Assembly: GCA_919902505.1 (NCBI GenBank)
Contig: CAKKRE010000006.1
Location: 62,001 to 126,000, forward strand
Length of the DNA: 64,000 nucleotides
Direction of reading: 5' to 3'
DNA from: Nitrospiraceae bacterium
GTDB lineage: Bacteria > Nitrospirota > Nitrospiria > Nitrospirales > Nitrospiraceae
This document shows, piece after piece, positions 1 through 8,790 of the stretch (positions are counted from its first letter, which is position 1; each line of letters opens with the position of its first letter). The translations under genes were made by a program, and so were the position numbers. The notes below the pieces were generated by a model that searched no databases, was not told the DNA's origin, and was given only the letters and a program-made list of their open reading frames with translations.

Positions 1-1895
1 ATCGCGCCGCGATAGTCCCAATTGTCCATCGGCCGGTACGTATCGGAGAGATCTTCCGACGACTTGGGCGCCGGGATCGATTGTTCCAGAGCCTCGGTCT
101 CATCCTGACTGGGAATAGCCTCGCGACGAACGGCGAACAACTCGTCCATCCGCGCATAGAGGCGGTCCGCCAGGCGCACCGCTTCCTCGGCGGTGGCTCG
201 AGGATGGTAGATGGTCCGGCAAAGCGACCAGAGCTGATCGACTTCGCTTTTGACGGCGTCCGGAACTATGACCGTTCCGGCATCCGTGGTGGAGAACAGC
301 AGGAGCTGATCGACCACTAATTCGCGCACCGTCATGCCATGCGCAAGACTTCGAACGTTCACCGCGTCTTTGGCAACGGATGCCAGGTCGCGACTCAAAC
401 CGGGATACTCGGCGCGCAACAGGTACTCAACCCTGGCATCCTCCACCAGAGCCCAGAGGTCGCGAATCAGGCCGGGCTGCGGATACCGCGCAAACACATC
501 GCCCAACGTTCGGGCTTCCATTGGAGCGGAACGTCCATACCGCTGCGCAAGATCTTCCAGCAGATCCTGCAACCTGGCGATCGGCAAATCGAACGTCCCG
601 AACTCGAGATGTCCGGCCTCATGCGCCGCCATCACCATATAGAGCCGCACGTTTTCGTCATAGGTCGGATACCGCCTGACGAGGGACGGCAGCCCGATGC
701 TCTGCCCGTCTTCACTCACCGTGGCACGAGCCATCGGCTGGGTCGATTCGAGAGCGTCGGGGAGATCGTGAATGCGCACATCGCGGCCACAGAGCGCCTG
801 CGCGAACAATTTGACGCGCCGGGCGATCTGCCGCAACGGTACTCCGCTCATGGCCTGAGACACGGCGCCCAAGGCCTTCTCCGTTTCCATGGCGAAGTAA
901 GCCCGCCCGCCCTCCAGGCTGTACTCCAGCACTTCCATGCCGGAAGCAAACCAGGACTGGAACTTCTCCTGCGCTCCCTCACCGGATCCGATCAAGGCGA
1001 TCAATTCAGGGCAGCGTCGAAGATAGGCCAGCGCCGTATCAGCATCACGCTCGGCGACCAGCCGCCCGTAACGGAGCACCTGAGTCCGCCATTCCTCCGA
1101 AGGAAGACGGCGGAGCATCGCGGGCGCCTCCGCCAATACCGCAATACCCGATGCCGCCGAACGCTCGGCCATCTGCGCTCCGATGCCGATCACCTGATTG
1201 CGGTGTGACGGCCCGGGAATATCTTCCAGAATGGCCGGACTCGTTCTGAAGAATTCCAAGACGCCCAGGTAGTCCGGTTTGCCAAGACTATTCTCGACGA
1301 TGAGCTTCATGCCGAACCGCACCCAGGCACGAACGGCGTCGAGTGACAACACGCGTGCAATCGAGGGAATCTGCCGGATATATTCCACCGCCAGGGCAAA
1401 ATCGGTTTCCGTCAGTTCACAGGCCAGATCCATCCACACGGGCCAATCCGCCGGAGACAGGACACCGACCGCTTCCGGGGCAATCCGGATAAATTCCACC
1501 GCCACATTGGCCTGACGGTCTGCGAGTTCTAACCCTGCGGCCAGCACGATCCCTCTGCTGGAGGGGGCGAGGAGACCGAGTAGCAGCGGACTCTCCTTAA
1601 AAAATCTCAAGGCCAACGCACCGGAATCTGCCGCGATGGCCACCCCGAGATCGACCCATGGCAGCACATCCGCCAGCAGGCCGCGACGCTGCATATCGGC
1701 CAACGCATCGATCGCAGCCTTGGCCGCTTTCGGCGCCTCTTCCGTGAGCTCGTCCAACAACACCAGGACGCCATCAAGGGCATCCGGCCTGGCAGCCGAA
1801 TCGGCAATGGCCTTCACCACGGCAGCAGCCGCGTCAGGCCCGAGTTGTTCGGCCAGCAGGTCATACAGTTGTTCAGAGGAGCGCCCAGACGCCAT
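1..1895 (-). CDS. NorD/CbbO-type protein, N-terminal part (runs off left edge)
   Basis: Open reading frame from an ATG at 1895 to the left edge, 631 codons without a stop; the C-terminal part is outside the window. The first ~400 residues are a helical, repeat-like region (many 'L.F...P' units). A zinc-protease-like HEAGH motif lies at residues 425-429, followed by an 'LWALVEDARVEYLLRAEYPG' stretch typical of the NorD/CbbO (nitric oxide reductase or Rubisco activation) family. The family normally ends in a VWA domain with a MIDAS site, which would lie beyond position 1. Such proteins act with a CbbQ/NorQ AAA+ ATPase to remodel a metalloenzyme; one is encoded at 4729-5568 on the same strand. 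The client enzyme is not visible. The start is chosen from the first ATG; the ribosome site is weak. Confidence 0.8.
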   Translation of the reverse strand, partial: MASGRSSEQLYDLLAEQLGPDAAAAVVKAIADSAARPDALDGVLVLLDELTEEAPKAAKAAIDALADMQRRGLLADVLPWVDLGVAIAADSGALALRFFKESPLLLGLLAPSSRGIVLAAGLELADRQANVAVEFIRIAPEAVGVLSPADWPVWMDLACELTETDFALAVEYIRQIPSIARVLSLDAVRAWVRFGMKLIVENSLGKPDYLGVLEFFRTSPAILEDIPGPSHRNQVIGIGAQMAERSAASGIAVLAEAPAMLRRLPSEEWRTQVLRYGRLVAERDADTALAYLRRCPELIALIGSGEGAQEKFQSWFASGMEVLEYSLEGGRAYFAMETEKALGAVSQAMSGVPLRQIARRVKLFAQALCGRDVRIHDLPDALESTQPMARATVSEDGQSIGLPSLVRRYPTYDENVRLYMVMAAHEAGHLEFGTFDLPIARLQDLLEDLAQRYGRSAPMEARTLGDVFARYPQPGLIRDLWALVEDARVEYLLRAEYPGLSRDLASVAKDAVNVRSLAHGMTVRELVVDQLLLFSTTDAGTVIVPDAVKSEVDQLWSLCRTIYHPRATAEEAVRLADRLYARMDELFAVRREAIPSQDETEALEQSIPAPKSSEDLSDTYRPMDNWDYRGA

Positions 1896-2032
1896 AGTGC
1901 CAGAGTCCGTTTTGGGGGAAGTTGTGGATTGTAAAGGACACAATTTCGCTTGTAAACTGTGTCTTCGCGGCGGGCAGGGACCGATGGCGCACAGGCAACG
2001 ATTCACCGGGCAGTTGGAACGCGGGGGACAGG

Positions 2033-2479
2033 ATGGCTGAACCGAGCAAAGAAAGCCTCGACAAGATGTGGAAGTATGTAAAGGGCTTCGCCGAGAAGAG
2101 CGGGACCGCGATGCACCCGAATGAAGCCGTCACCAACGCGGTGGTCCTCGGCCTCGCCGCCCACGTCGACGAGTTGGGGAAGCCGTTGTGCCCCTGCAAC
2201 TTCTACCCCGACAAAGAGGCTGAGGCCAAGCTGCGACGCTGGATGTGCGCCTGCGACGAAATGCAGATCTACAAATACTGCCACTGCCTGCTGTTCGTCC
2301 GTGAAGACGGCATGCCGATCACCGAATATCTGCCGGAAGACCACGAAGGCCGCCAGTGTTACGGGCTCATCACCGATCCGACTCCGGAGAAAGGCCGCGC
2401 GCTCCGGCACAAGGCACTGCCGATGGCGCCGAAGGAAACCACTCCACCGACCGCCCCGGAATCCGCCCCGCAACCGTGA
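2033..2479 (+). CDS. Ferredoxin-thioredoxin reductase, catalytic (beta) chain
   Basis: 148 residues. The cysteine pattern of the FTR catalytic chain is present: CPC at 53-55, CAC at 72-74 and CHC at 83-85. It would supply the [4Fe-4S] ligands and the redox-active disulfide that passes electrons from ferredoxin to thioredoxin. The middle motif is CAC rather than the common CPC. The ATG at 2033 follows a GGGGGA ribosome site, so an in-frame upstream start at 1922 is not needed. The last ~25 residues are a proline/alanine-rich tail. No variable (alpha) chain is visible nearby, as in many non-cyanobacterial genomes. It is divergent from the NorD-like gene and sits 8 bp upstream of the M28 peptidase gene. 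Confidence 0.88.
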   Translation: MAEPSKESLDKMWKYVKGFAEKSGTAMHPNEAVTNAVVLGLAAHVDELGKPLCPCNFYPDKEAEAKLRRWMCACDEMQIYKYCHCLLFVREDGMPITEYLPEDHEGRQCYGLITDPTPEKGRALRHKALPMAPKETTPPTAPESAPQP

Positions 2480-2487
2480 TCGAGTCT

Positions 2488-3723
2488 ATGCCTCCCGGCC
2501 GCAATCCTGCCGTTACCCTCATGCTCTCCGCCCTGTCTCTCCTGCTCGGCCTGGCTTCTACCGGATGCCTCCGTACGATGGAGGCGATCGACCCGAGGAG
2601 CCTGCCGATTACCTCGACCTCCGGCCAACGCTTGCAGCACCACGTGTCGTTTCTCGCAAGCCCCGAGCTGTCAGGACGGCAGCCGGGCTCACCAGGGAAT
2701 CGCCAGGCTGCCCACTACATCGAGGAACAGTTTCGAGCCGTCGGACTCCAACCTCTGCCGTCACTCGGCGGCTACCGACAAACCATCTCGCCAACGATCG
2801 GCGACAACATGCTCGGCTTGATCCCTCCGGCTGCCGGCAACGTTCCCGCGCAATGGATTGTCATCGGGGCTCATTACGATCATCTGGGTTATCCATTCCT
2901 GGGTGCGGACGACAATGCTTCCTCGATCGCCATCCTCATTGAAACCGCACGACACATGACAGGCCTCCCCCACCACGGCCTCCTGTTTGTGGCCTTCAAC
3001 AGCGAAGAATCCCCGTATTTCGGCAAGGCTGAAATGGGATCGCAGTTCTTGTTTCACCACCTGCCGCCGGAAATCGGCCGTGCCGAGAATCTCCAGGCCG
3101 TCGTGATCATGGACCTCATGGGTGGCGTACAGTGGCCCCCTATCAAGGATGCGATGTTTGCCGCCGGCGCGGAAAAAAGTCCGGCGTTGTACCAACGCGT
3201 CAAGCAAGCCTCGGCACCATCGCTGACGGTCTTCCCTGTGGGGATGCACCTGGTCGAAGAGATTCCCGAAATCGGCCACAAAGCCTTCAGCGACTACGAC
3301 GTCTTCCGCAACCATGGACTGCCGTTTCTGTTTCTCTCCGCAGGACGCACCCCGCGGTACCACACCGCCGGAGACGTCACCAGCACCCTGCATTACGACC
3401 GCATGGCCGCCACCGTCGAATGGCTGCGACACTTGATTGCCCTGATCGGTCAGGATGAAGCGCCCTACGGATTTCAGGCCGATCGTGTGGAGTGGGCCGA
3501 TGAAGTGGCATCGTTCCGCGAAATCGTCAACCGGGCGGTACAAGACGAGACGCGGATTCCAGGCACGTCGCGATGGTCGTTGCATAAATTGAGGCAGGAT
3601 GCGGAATGGCTGCGGGATGCCGATCGTTCAGCGCCGACGCCGCAAGATCGTGATCGACTGGAGCGGATCTCGATCCGTGTGCAATGCCTGATGGCCGGCT
3701 ACTCGGGCTGCTTCACCTTTTGA
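2488..3723 (+). CDS. M28-family zinc metallopeptidase, probable lipoprotein
   Basis: 411 residues from the ATG at 2488; a GTG at 2476 overlapping the previous stop is an alternative start. A lipoprotein signal (hydrophobic stretch ending LASTGC) predicts a membrane-anchored periplasmic enzyme. The co-catalytic zinc ligands of family M28 can be read in order: AHYDH, GADDN, SEES, IMDLMG and YHTAGD. M28 enzymes are aminopeptidases or related amidohydrolases; the substrate is unknown. The C-terminal ~60 residues are charged and helical. It follows the FTR gene by 8 bp on the same strand, so the two may be co-transcribed, although no functional link is obvious. Confidence 0.85.
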   Translation: MPPGRNPAVTLMLSALSLLLGLASTGCLRTMEAIDPRSLPITSTSGQRLQHHVSFLASPELSGRQPGSPGNRQAAHYIEEQFRAVGLQPLPSLGGYRQTISPTIGDNMLGLIPPAAGNVPAQWIVIGAHYDHLGYPFLGADDNASSIAILIETARHMTGLPHHGLLFVAFNSEESPYFGKAEMGSQFLFHHLPPEIGRAENLQAVVIMDLMGGVQWPPIKDAMFAAGAEKSPALYQRVKQASAPSLTVFPVGMHLVEEIPEIGHKAFSDYDVFRNHGLPFLFLSAGRTPRYHTAGDVTSTLHYDRMAATVEWLRHLIALIGQDEAPYGFQADRVEWADEVASFREIVNRAVQDETRIPGTSRWSLHKLRQDAEWLRDADRSAPTPQDRDRLERISIRVQCLMAGYSGCFTF

Positions 3724-3763
3724 TCGGTCCGGCCTGTGCACGCGCAGAACATCAGATGCATCG

Positions 3764-4198
3764 TTATTGCCAGCCGGTCGTCTCATATCCTTTTTCTTTG
3801 AGACAACGTTCGACAAAGGCCGCATAGTCCGGCTCCGGCTGCAGTGGCTTGTAGGTCCCGGCAAGGAAACCCAACAGCCCCCCGACCGCGCCACCGGCCG
3901 CCGCCCCGATGGCGATACCCGTAGGCCCGCCGATCAACCCTGCGGACGCTCCCACCGCCGCCCCGCCGACAATCCCCAACGTGGCGCCGGCGCCGGCATT
4001 TCCGCTCCGATTGGTCCCGTGCTGCAAACCGGCGCGTTCCGCTTTCTCTCCGCACACCGCCGCGTCACGTGCCGCCTGGTCTTTGCCATACAGCTGTACG
4101 CGAGTGTTGGATTTCAGGATGGGCTCCGGCCCGGCACAGGCCGTCAAACCGATCACGACCAGGAGAATCAGGCTGCATGACGATCGCGACGCCTTCAC
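3764..4198 (-). CDS. Glycine-zipper lipoprotein
   Basis: About 144 residues when started at the GTG at 4198, which has a GAGG ribosome site 7 bases upstream and places the hydrophobic stretch and lipobox (IGLTAC) correctly. Upstream in-frame starts (4216, 4285) lack a good ribosome site. The middle contains a glycine zipper of repeated GxxxG/AxxxG units (GAGATLGIVGGAAVGASAG onward), typical of outer-membrane lipoproteins of the Rickettsia 17-kDa/SlyB type. The C-terminus (DYAAFVERCLKEKGYE) resembles small 'cysteine-containing tail' lipoproteins. Role: probably envelope integrity, by family only. It is convergent with the M28 gene (40 bp between stops). Confidence 0.65.
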   Translation of the reverse strand: MKASRSSCSLILLVVIGLTACAGPEPILKSNTRVQLYGKDQAARDAAVCGEKAERAGLQHGTNRSGNAGAGATLGIVGGAAVGASAGLIGGPTGIAIGAAAGGAVGGLLGFLAGTYKPLQPEPDYAAFVERCLKEKGYETTGWQ

Positions 4199-4345
4199 AT
4201 CCGCACCTCGCTGCATGCCGAACACCGGGTTTGTCCCCGCCGAATTGGACCTGTCTGCCCTGATAGCCATCCGATTACCTCGCATGCTTTTCCCCCGGGG
4301 GGACGCCTCCGGACAGCAAGGCTCGCGACCACCCCGCCGCCCATG

Positions 4346-4663
4346 TCATTCCAGGTGGAGTTGTGCGCGCACCTGTTCTACCGATCGCCCCTTGACCAAG
4401 ACGCGTTTCTGGCGACTTCCCGCGCCGCTCAGGATGTGAACCGCGCTTAACGGCACATCGCAGCGACGGGCGAGAAATCGGCACAATTCGTCGTTCGCCG
4501 CGCCGTCAGCCGGCGGCGCGGCGATGCGAATCTTCACCGCGTGCCCATGCAGGCCCGCACATTCACTGCGACAGGCTTTCGGCTGAACGTGGACTGAAAT
4601 GGTCACGCCCTCGGATGTGGCGCGAACGGCCTGTTCGCGTGGAGTGGCCTGGCGCTCTCGCAT
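4346..4663 (-). CDS. DUF167 (YggU/UPF0235) family protein
   Basis: 105 residues. It matches the DUF167 family: VTISVHVQPKA near residue 20, the conserved IAAPPADGAAN segment, and the GAGSRQKRVLVKG segment near the C-terminus. These proteins are small alpha/beta folds of unknown biochemical role. The first ~15 residues are charged and the ATG at 4663 lacks a clear ribosome site, so the true start may be slightly downstream. It lies 65 bp downstream of the CbbQ/NorQ gene on the same strand. Confidence 0.82.
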   Translation of the reverse strand: MRERQATPREQAVRATSEGVTISVHVQPKACRSECAGLHGHAVKIRIAAPPADGAANDELCRFLARRCDVPLSAVHILSGAGSRQKRVLVKGRSVEQVRAQLHLE

Positions 4664-4728
4664 GGGGGTGTGGCTGGTCGCCGAGCTCCTGCAAACACCG
4701 CCTCACCGCGTCGCAGCGGGCGGATGCG

Positions 4729-5568
4729 TCAGAATATCGCCTTCACGACTTCGATGATGCTGCGCAACATGTCCGGATCATCGGTAATAGGACGGGCAAT
4801 GGCGACATCGCAGGCTTGATCGGCCGGTACGCCCTGCCTGATCAATGTCGCCGCATAAATCAGCAGTCTGGTGCTCACGCCCTCTTCCAGTCCGTGATTC
4901 TTGAGGTTGCGAACTTTCTCCGCAATCTTGACGAGACGCTGCGCAACCTCGAGGCTCACGGCGGCTTCATGCGCCACCACCCGGCTCTCGACCTCGGGCA
5001 AGGGGTAGTCGAACTCGATCGCCATAAACCGTTGCTTGGTGCTCTGCTTGAGATCTTTCAGAATACTTTGGTAGCCGGGGTTGTAGGAAATCACGAGCAT
5101 GAAGTCATCGACGGCTTCAACGACCTGGCCCTTCTTTTCGATCGGCAGCAGGCGCCGGTCGTCACTCAAGGGATGGATAATGACGGTGGTGTCTTTCCTG
5201 GCTTCGACGATCTCGTCCAGGTAGACGATAGCCCCCTGCTTGACGCCGAGGGTCAGCGGGCCGTCCATCCAGACCGTTTCCTGTCCCTTCAACAGATACC
5301 GGCCGACGAGATCGGAGGCGGTGAGATCTTCATGGCAGGCCACGGTAATGAGCGGGCGCCCCAGGCGATAGGCCATATGCTGGACGAAGCGCGTCTTCCC
5401 GCATCCCGTCGGCCCCTTCAGCATCACCGGCATGCGACTCTGGGCTGCAATCGTGAACAGCCCGACCTCCCCCCGCACTTCAGCATAAAACGGCTCGCGC
5501 GCGATCCGATACCGATCGATCTCCTGTTCCTGCCCTTTCGGCGCCGATACCGTTCGCCCTTCGCTCAT
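4729..5568 (-). CDS. CbbQ/NirQ/NorQ-type AAA+ (MoxR) ATPase
   Basis: 279 residues. Walker [10 protein letters not shown] and Walker B VYLDEI are clear, followed by the CbbQ-type VISYNPGYQ and STKQRF (sensor/arginine finger) segments. The ATG at 5568 has a GGAGGAG ribosome site 7 bases upstream; an upstream in-frame start at 5613 would add 15 unlikely residues. CbbQ/NorQ ATPases form hexamers that, with a VWA partner (CbbO/NorD), remodel or metallate Rubisco, nitric oxide reductase or other oxidases. Its likely partner is the NorD/CbbO-like gene at 1-1895 on the same strand. The two are usually adjacent but here are separated by four genes. No Rubisco or NOR gene is in the window. Confidence 0.9.
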   Translation of the reverse strand: MSEGRTVSAPKGQEQEIDRYRIAREPFYAEVRGEVGLFTIAAQSRMPVMLKGPTGCGKTRFVQHMAYRLGRPLITVACHEDLTASDLVGRYLLKGQETVWMDGPLTLGVKQGAIVYLDEIVEARKDTTVIIHPLSDDRRLLPIEKKGQVVEAVDDFMLVISYNPGYQSILKDLKQSTKQRFMAIEFDYPLPEVESRVVAHEAAVSLEVAQRLVKIAEKVRNLKNHGLEEGVSTRLLIYAATLIRQGVPADQACDVAIARPITDDPDMLRSIIEVVKAIF

Positions 5569-5688
5569 TCCGACACTCCTCCATTGAATTGAATAACCTG
5601 CATGGTGCGCCACGATAAACGGAAACGAGCGGGAAGTTCAAGCAGCCGGCTGAAGACAGGGGAAGCCCCGCGCTCTTGCGCGGTACGG

Positions 5689-8600
5689 TCAGGCGACTTT
5701 CGATCCATCGAGCACTTCTCGAACCTTTTGCGCCAGGGTCGTGGGCGTGAAGGGCTTCTGCAGGAAGGAATGCTCGGTATCGATCCCTCCCTTGGAAAAG
5801 GCCGGGTGATCCGGATAGCCCGACATGTACAGCACTTTGACCTGCGGGCGAACCGTCGCGAGTTTTTCGGCGACTTCCGGTCCGCTCATCTGCGGCATGA
5901 CCACGTCCGTGAGCAGCAAATGGATCGGACCGGCATGTTTGGCGCCGGTGAGCAACGCTTCAATCCCGTGCCGGGCCTCGAGCACCGTATATCCATGCAA
6001 GCGCAGCGTTTCATTGACCAACCGTCGAACACCCGGCTCGTCCTCCACCAACAACACCGTCTCGCGCCCTCTGACCGAGTCCCCTCCGACCACGACGGAT
6101 TCGGTCTCCGTTGCGGCCGACTCCACACGCGGGAAGTAAATCTTAAAGGTCGCCCCGCGTCCCGGCTTGCTCTCGACCTCGATACAGCCGCCACTTTGCT
6201 TGACGATGCCATAGACCGTCGAAAGACCGAGCCCCGTGCCCTTGCCCTTCTCTTTGGTCGTAAAAAACGGCTCGAAGACGTGCGACTGCGTATCCTCGTC
6301 CATGCCGTGGCCGGTATCGCGCACGATCAACGCAACGTAGGAACCGGGCTCGGCGCCCATCGGCGGACGGTTCCTGCGTTGCCCGAACTGCACATTGCTG
6401 GTTTCCACCGTCAGGCGGCCGCCATTCGGCATGGCATCACGAGCATTCACCGCGAGGTTCATGATGACCTGCTCCACCTGGCCGGGATCCGCCTTCAGCT
6501 GCCCGAGCCCAGGATCCAATACGGTGCAGAGCTCGACGATATCCTCGCCCAGCAATCGTCGCAACATCCCTTCCATATTGTGGATCACGGAATTCAGATC
6601 CAGCACTTTCGGCGCAATGAACTGCCGACGGCTGAACGCCAACAACTGACCGGTGAGGCCGGAGGCGCGATCCGCCGCCTTCTTCACTTCCTCCAGTTCC
6701 TTCCGGAACCCGTCCGCGGGCCCCAGACGGCTCAGCACCAGCTCGCTGTATCCGCGAATCACGGTCAGCATGTTGTTGAAGTCGTGCGCCACGCCGCCGG
6801 CCAGCCGTCCGACGGCTTCCATCTTTTGCGACTGCTGGAGCTGCGCTTCCGTGCGCCGCAACGCATCCTCAGCCCGCGCGCGTTCGCCGAACTGGCCGAT
6901 TTTCAGTCCGACGTCGGCCACCATCTTCAACAGCTGCTCGTCCGGCTGCTTGATCTCACGCCGGAACAACTCGATCACGCCCTCCACTTCGGTGCCGACC
7001 CGAACGGGAAATCCGAACGCCCCGTGCAACCCCACTCTTTTAGCGGCACCGGCACGGGGGAAGTTGGCCTCCTGGACCACGTCCTTAATCCACGTCGGTT
7101 CCCCGGCCTGCCAGATCCGCCCTGGAAGCCCCTTGCCGATCGCAAAGGAATGCTGCCAGGTGTCCAATACAAACTCTTCGGCATTCAGCGCAGGCGACTG
7201 CCAGACATCGAGGCAACGCAGCACACTTCCCTGCCGATCCAGCCGCCAGAATATTCCCAACTCCCATTCGAGACTTTCGCAGATGGCCTGCAGGATCTTC
7301 GGCCCCGCTTCTTCCAACGTCCGCGATTCCGCCAAGACGCGCGTGACCGCGTACTGAGACGCGAGTTGGCGCTCAGTCCGTTTCCGGGCCGTAATATCCC
7401 GGACGAACGCGCTGAAAATATAGGCATCGCCCAGCCGGGCGGGAGAAATGGTGATTTCAACGGGAAACTCATGGCCGTCGCGGTGGGATCCCATCATCTC
7501 AATCCGTCGATTGAAGAGTGCGCCCTGCCCGGTATCCAGGAAATGGCGCAACCCGCGCTCGTGCGCTTCCCGGTCGCGAAGAGGGATCACCGTCTCGGAC
7601 ACGCGGCGTCCGAGCGCTTCCTCCCGCTCCCACCCGAAAATATTGACCGCCTGCGCATTCCAATCCGTAATGATGCCGCCCGCATCCATGGAAATCACAG
7701 CATCCAGCGCCGTATCGACGATGACCCGGTTGCGTTCCTGGCTCTGCAACAACGCGGCCTCCGCCGCCCGCGCCCATTCACTTTCCTGCTGCGCCTGCCG
7801 ATGCTGTTCGCGCAATCGACCGGTGGCCCAGAGCAACAACCCGACCATCGGAAGCCACACGACGACGCCGGCCATGCCCAGCTTCCACATCATGGCTCGA
7901 ATCGGCAGGAGAATGACGTCGCGATCCATCCGCAACAGGATCGTCCACTGCAGCCCAAGATATTCACTATACCCGTTGGTTTGGGAATACCCCGTCACCA
8001 CCGGCACATGGCGTCGAGCGTGCATCTCTTCGACGTACCCCGCCTTGCCGGATCGGCTCAATTGCACCGAAGGCAGCCCGAGATCTTTCAGATTCACGCG
8101 ATCGACTCCGGGAGCGGCTGAATCCACAAACACGACCCCGCCCTTCGTCAGAAATTGATACTCGAAGGGACCGGCAGCATCATCGGTTTGTTGAATTTCG
8201 CGCACGGTTTCGATGAGCACATCCTCGAGCATCGGGAGTCCAACGCGGCTTGTGACCGCGCCGAGAAACTGCCCACTGAGGCTCATAATTGGTGCCGTAA
8301 AGGCCACGGACTCGATCTTATGATTCGATTCATGAATCTCGACTTCATCCACCTGCACGGTTCCGGTCTGCCGCACCCGATCGAACCAGCCGCTCCGACC
8401 GTAGTCCTGGCCGATTACGGAGGAGTCCGTCGCCGCCACCATCCGCCCATGGGCGTCCGTCACGCCCAGCCAGAGGTAGACCGGCGCATAGGTTTCCTTC
8501 ATCCACTGCAGGTATTCGTTGACGTATTTTTTGTCGAGGGCACTCTTCGAGAAGGCTCGAGCCATCATGCGAATATCGCCATGGCGCTCGAAGAGAAGCC

Positions 8601-8790
8601 GATCGAGTTTGTCCGCAATTTCAGCGGAGGCCAGCGTGAGATTTTCTCCGGTCGCCTCAACCATTCGCACTTCAATTGACCGCAGCATCACGATGCCGAT
8701 CACGAACGCGACAATCGTCATGCCGACGATCAAGACGGGCAACCATGGATAGGATCGGCGGAAGGGACCTGCGGGAGGCAAGGCGGTCAT
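5689..8790 (-). CDS. Membrane hybrid histidine kinase (Cache-PAS-GAF-HisKA-HATPase-REC)
   Basis: 1033 residues from the ATG at 8790 (GGAG ribosome site). A first membrane helix (~residues 15-40) is followed by a ~260-residue extracytoplasmic Cache-like sensor and a second helix near 300. A PAS domain follows (NRVIVDTALDAVISMDAGG), then a PAC segment and a GAF domain. The HisKA box GGVAHDFNNM has its phospho-accepting His near residue 668; HATPase motifs DTGHGMDE and KGKGTGLGLS follow. The C-terminal receiver domain has its Asp in LLLTDVVMPQ near residue 961. It can therefore run autophosphorylation and internal phosphotransfer, but no output regulator lies alongside. Its start overlaps the stop of the upstream gene by ATGA, indicating co-translation with the YkgJ/GNAT-like gene. 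Confidence 0.93.
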   Translation of the reverse strand: MTALPPAGPFRRSYPWLPVLIVGMTIVAFVIGIVMLRSIEVRMVEATGENLTLASAEIADKLDRLLFERHGDIRMMARAFSKSALDKKYVNEYLQWMKETYAPVYLWLGVTDAHGRMVAATDSSVIGQDYGRSGWFDRVRQTGTVQVDEVEIHESNHKIESVAFTAPIMSLSGQFLGAVTSRVGLPMLEDVLIETVREIQQTDDAAGPFEYQFLTKGGVVFVDSAAPGVDRVNLKDLGLPSVQLSRSGKAGYVEEMHARRHVPVVTGYSQTNGYSEYLGLQWTILLRMDRDVILLPIRAMMWKLGMAGVVVWLPMVGLLLWATGRLREQHRQAQQESEWARAAEAALLQSQERNRVIVDTALDAVISMDAGGIITDWNAQAVNIFGWEREEALGRRVSETVIPLRDREAHERGLRHFLDTGQGALFNRRIEMMGSHRDGHEFPVEITISPARLGDAYIFSAFVRDITARKRTERQLASQYAVTRVLAESRTLEEAGPKILQAICESLEWELGIFWRLDRQGSVLRCLDVWQSPALNAEEFVLDTWQHSFAIGKGLPGRIWQAGEPTWIKDVVQEANFPRAGAAKRVGLHGAFGFPVRVGTEVEGVIELFRREIKQPDEQLLKMVADVGLKIGQFGERARAEDALRRTEAQLQQSQKMEAVGRLAGGVAHDFNNMLTVIRGYSELVLSRLGPADGFRKELEEVKKAADRASGLTGQLLAFSRRQFIAPKVLDLNSVIHNMEGMLRRLLGEDIVELCTVLDPGLGQLKADPGQVEQVIMNLAVNARDAMPNGGRLTVETSNVQFGQRRNRPPMGAEPGSYVALIVRDTGHGMDEDTQSHVFEPFFTTKEKGKGTGLGLSTVYGIVKQSGGCIEVESKPGRGATFKIYFPRVESAATETESVVVGGDSVRGRETVLLVEDEPGVRRLVNETLRLHGYTVLEARHGIEALLTGAKHAGPIHLLLTDVVMPQMSGPEVAEKLATVRPQVKVLYMSGYPDHPAFSKGGIDTEHSFLQKPFTPTTLAQKVREVLDGSKVA

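Noticed and set aside
339-1208. A 289-codon plus-strand frame
   Set aside because: Opposite the NorD/CbbO-like gene, which has HEAGH and a continuous 631-codon frame.
5602-8121. An 839-codon open frame on the plus strand
   Set aside because: It lies opposite the hybrid kinase, whose domains are clear. Its protein is rich in His, Arg, Gln and Pro, typical of an antisense frame of a GC-rich gene.
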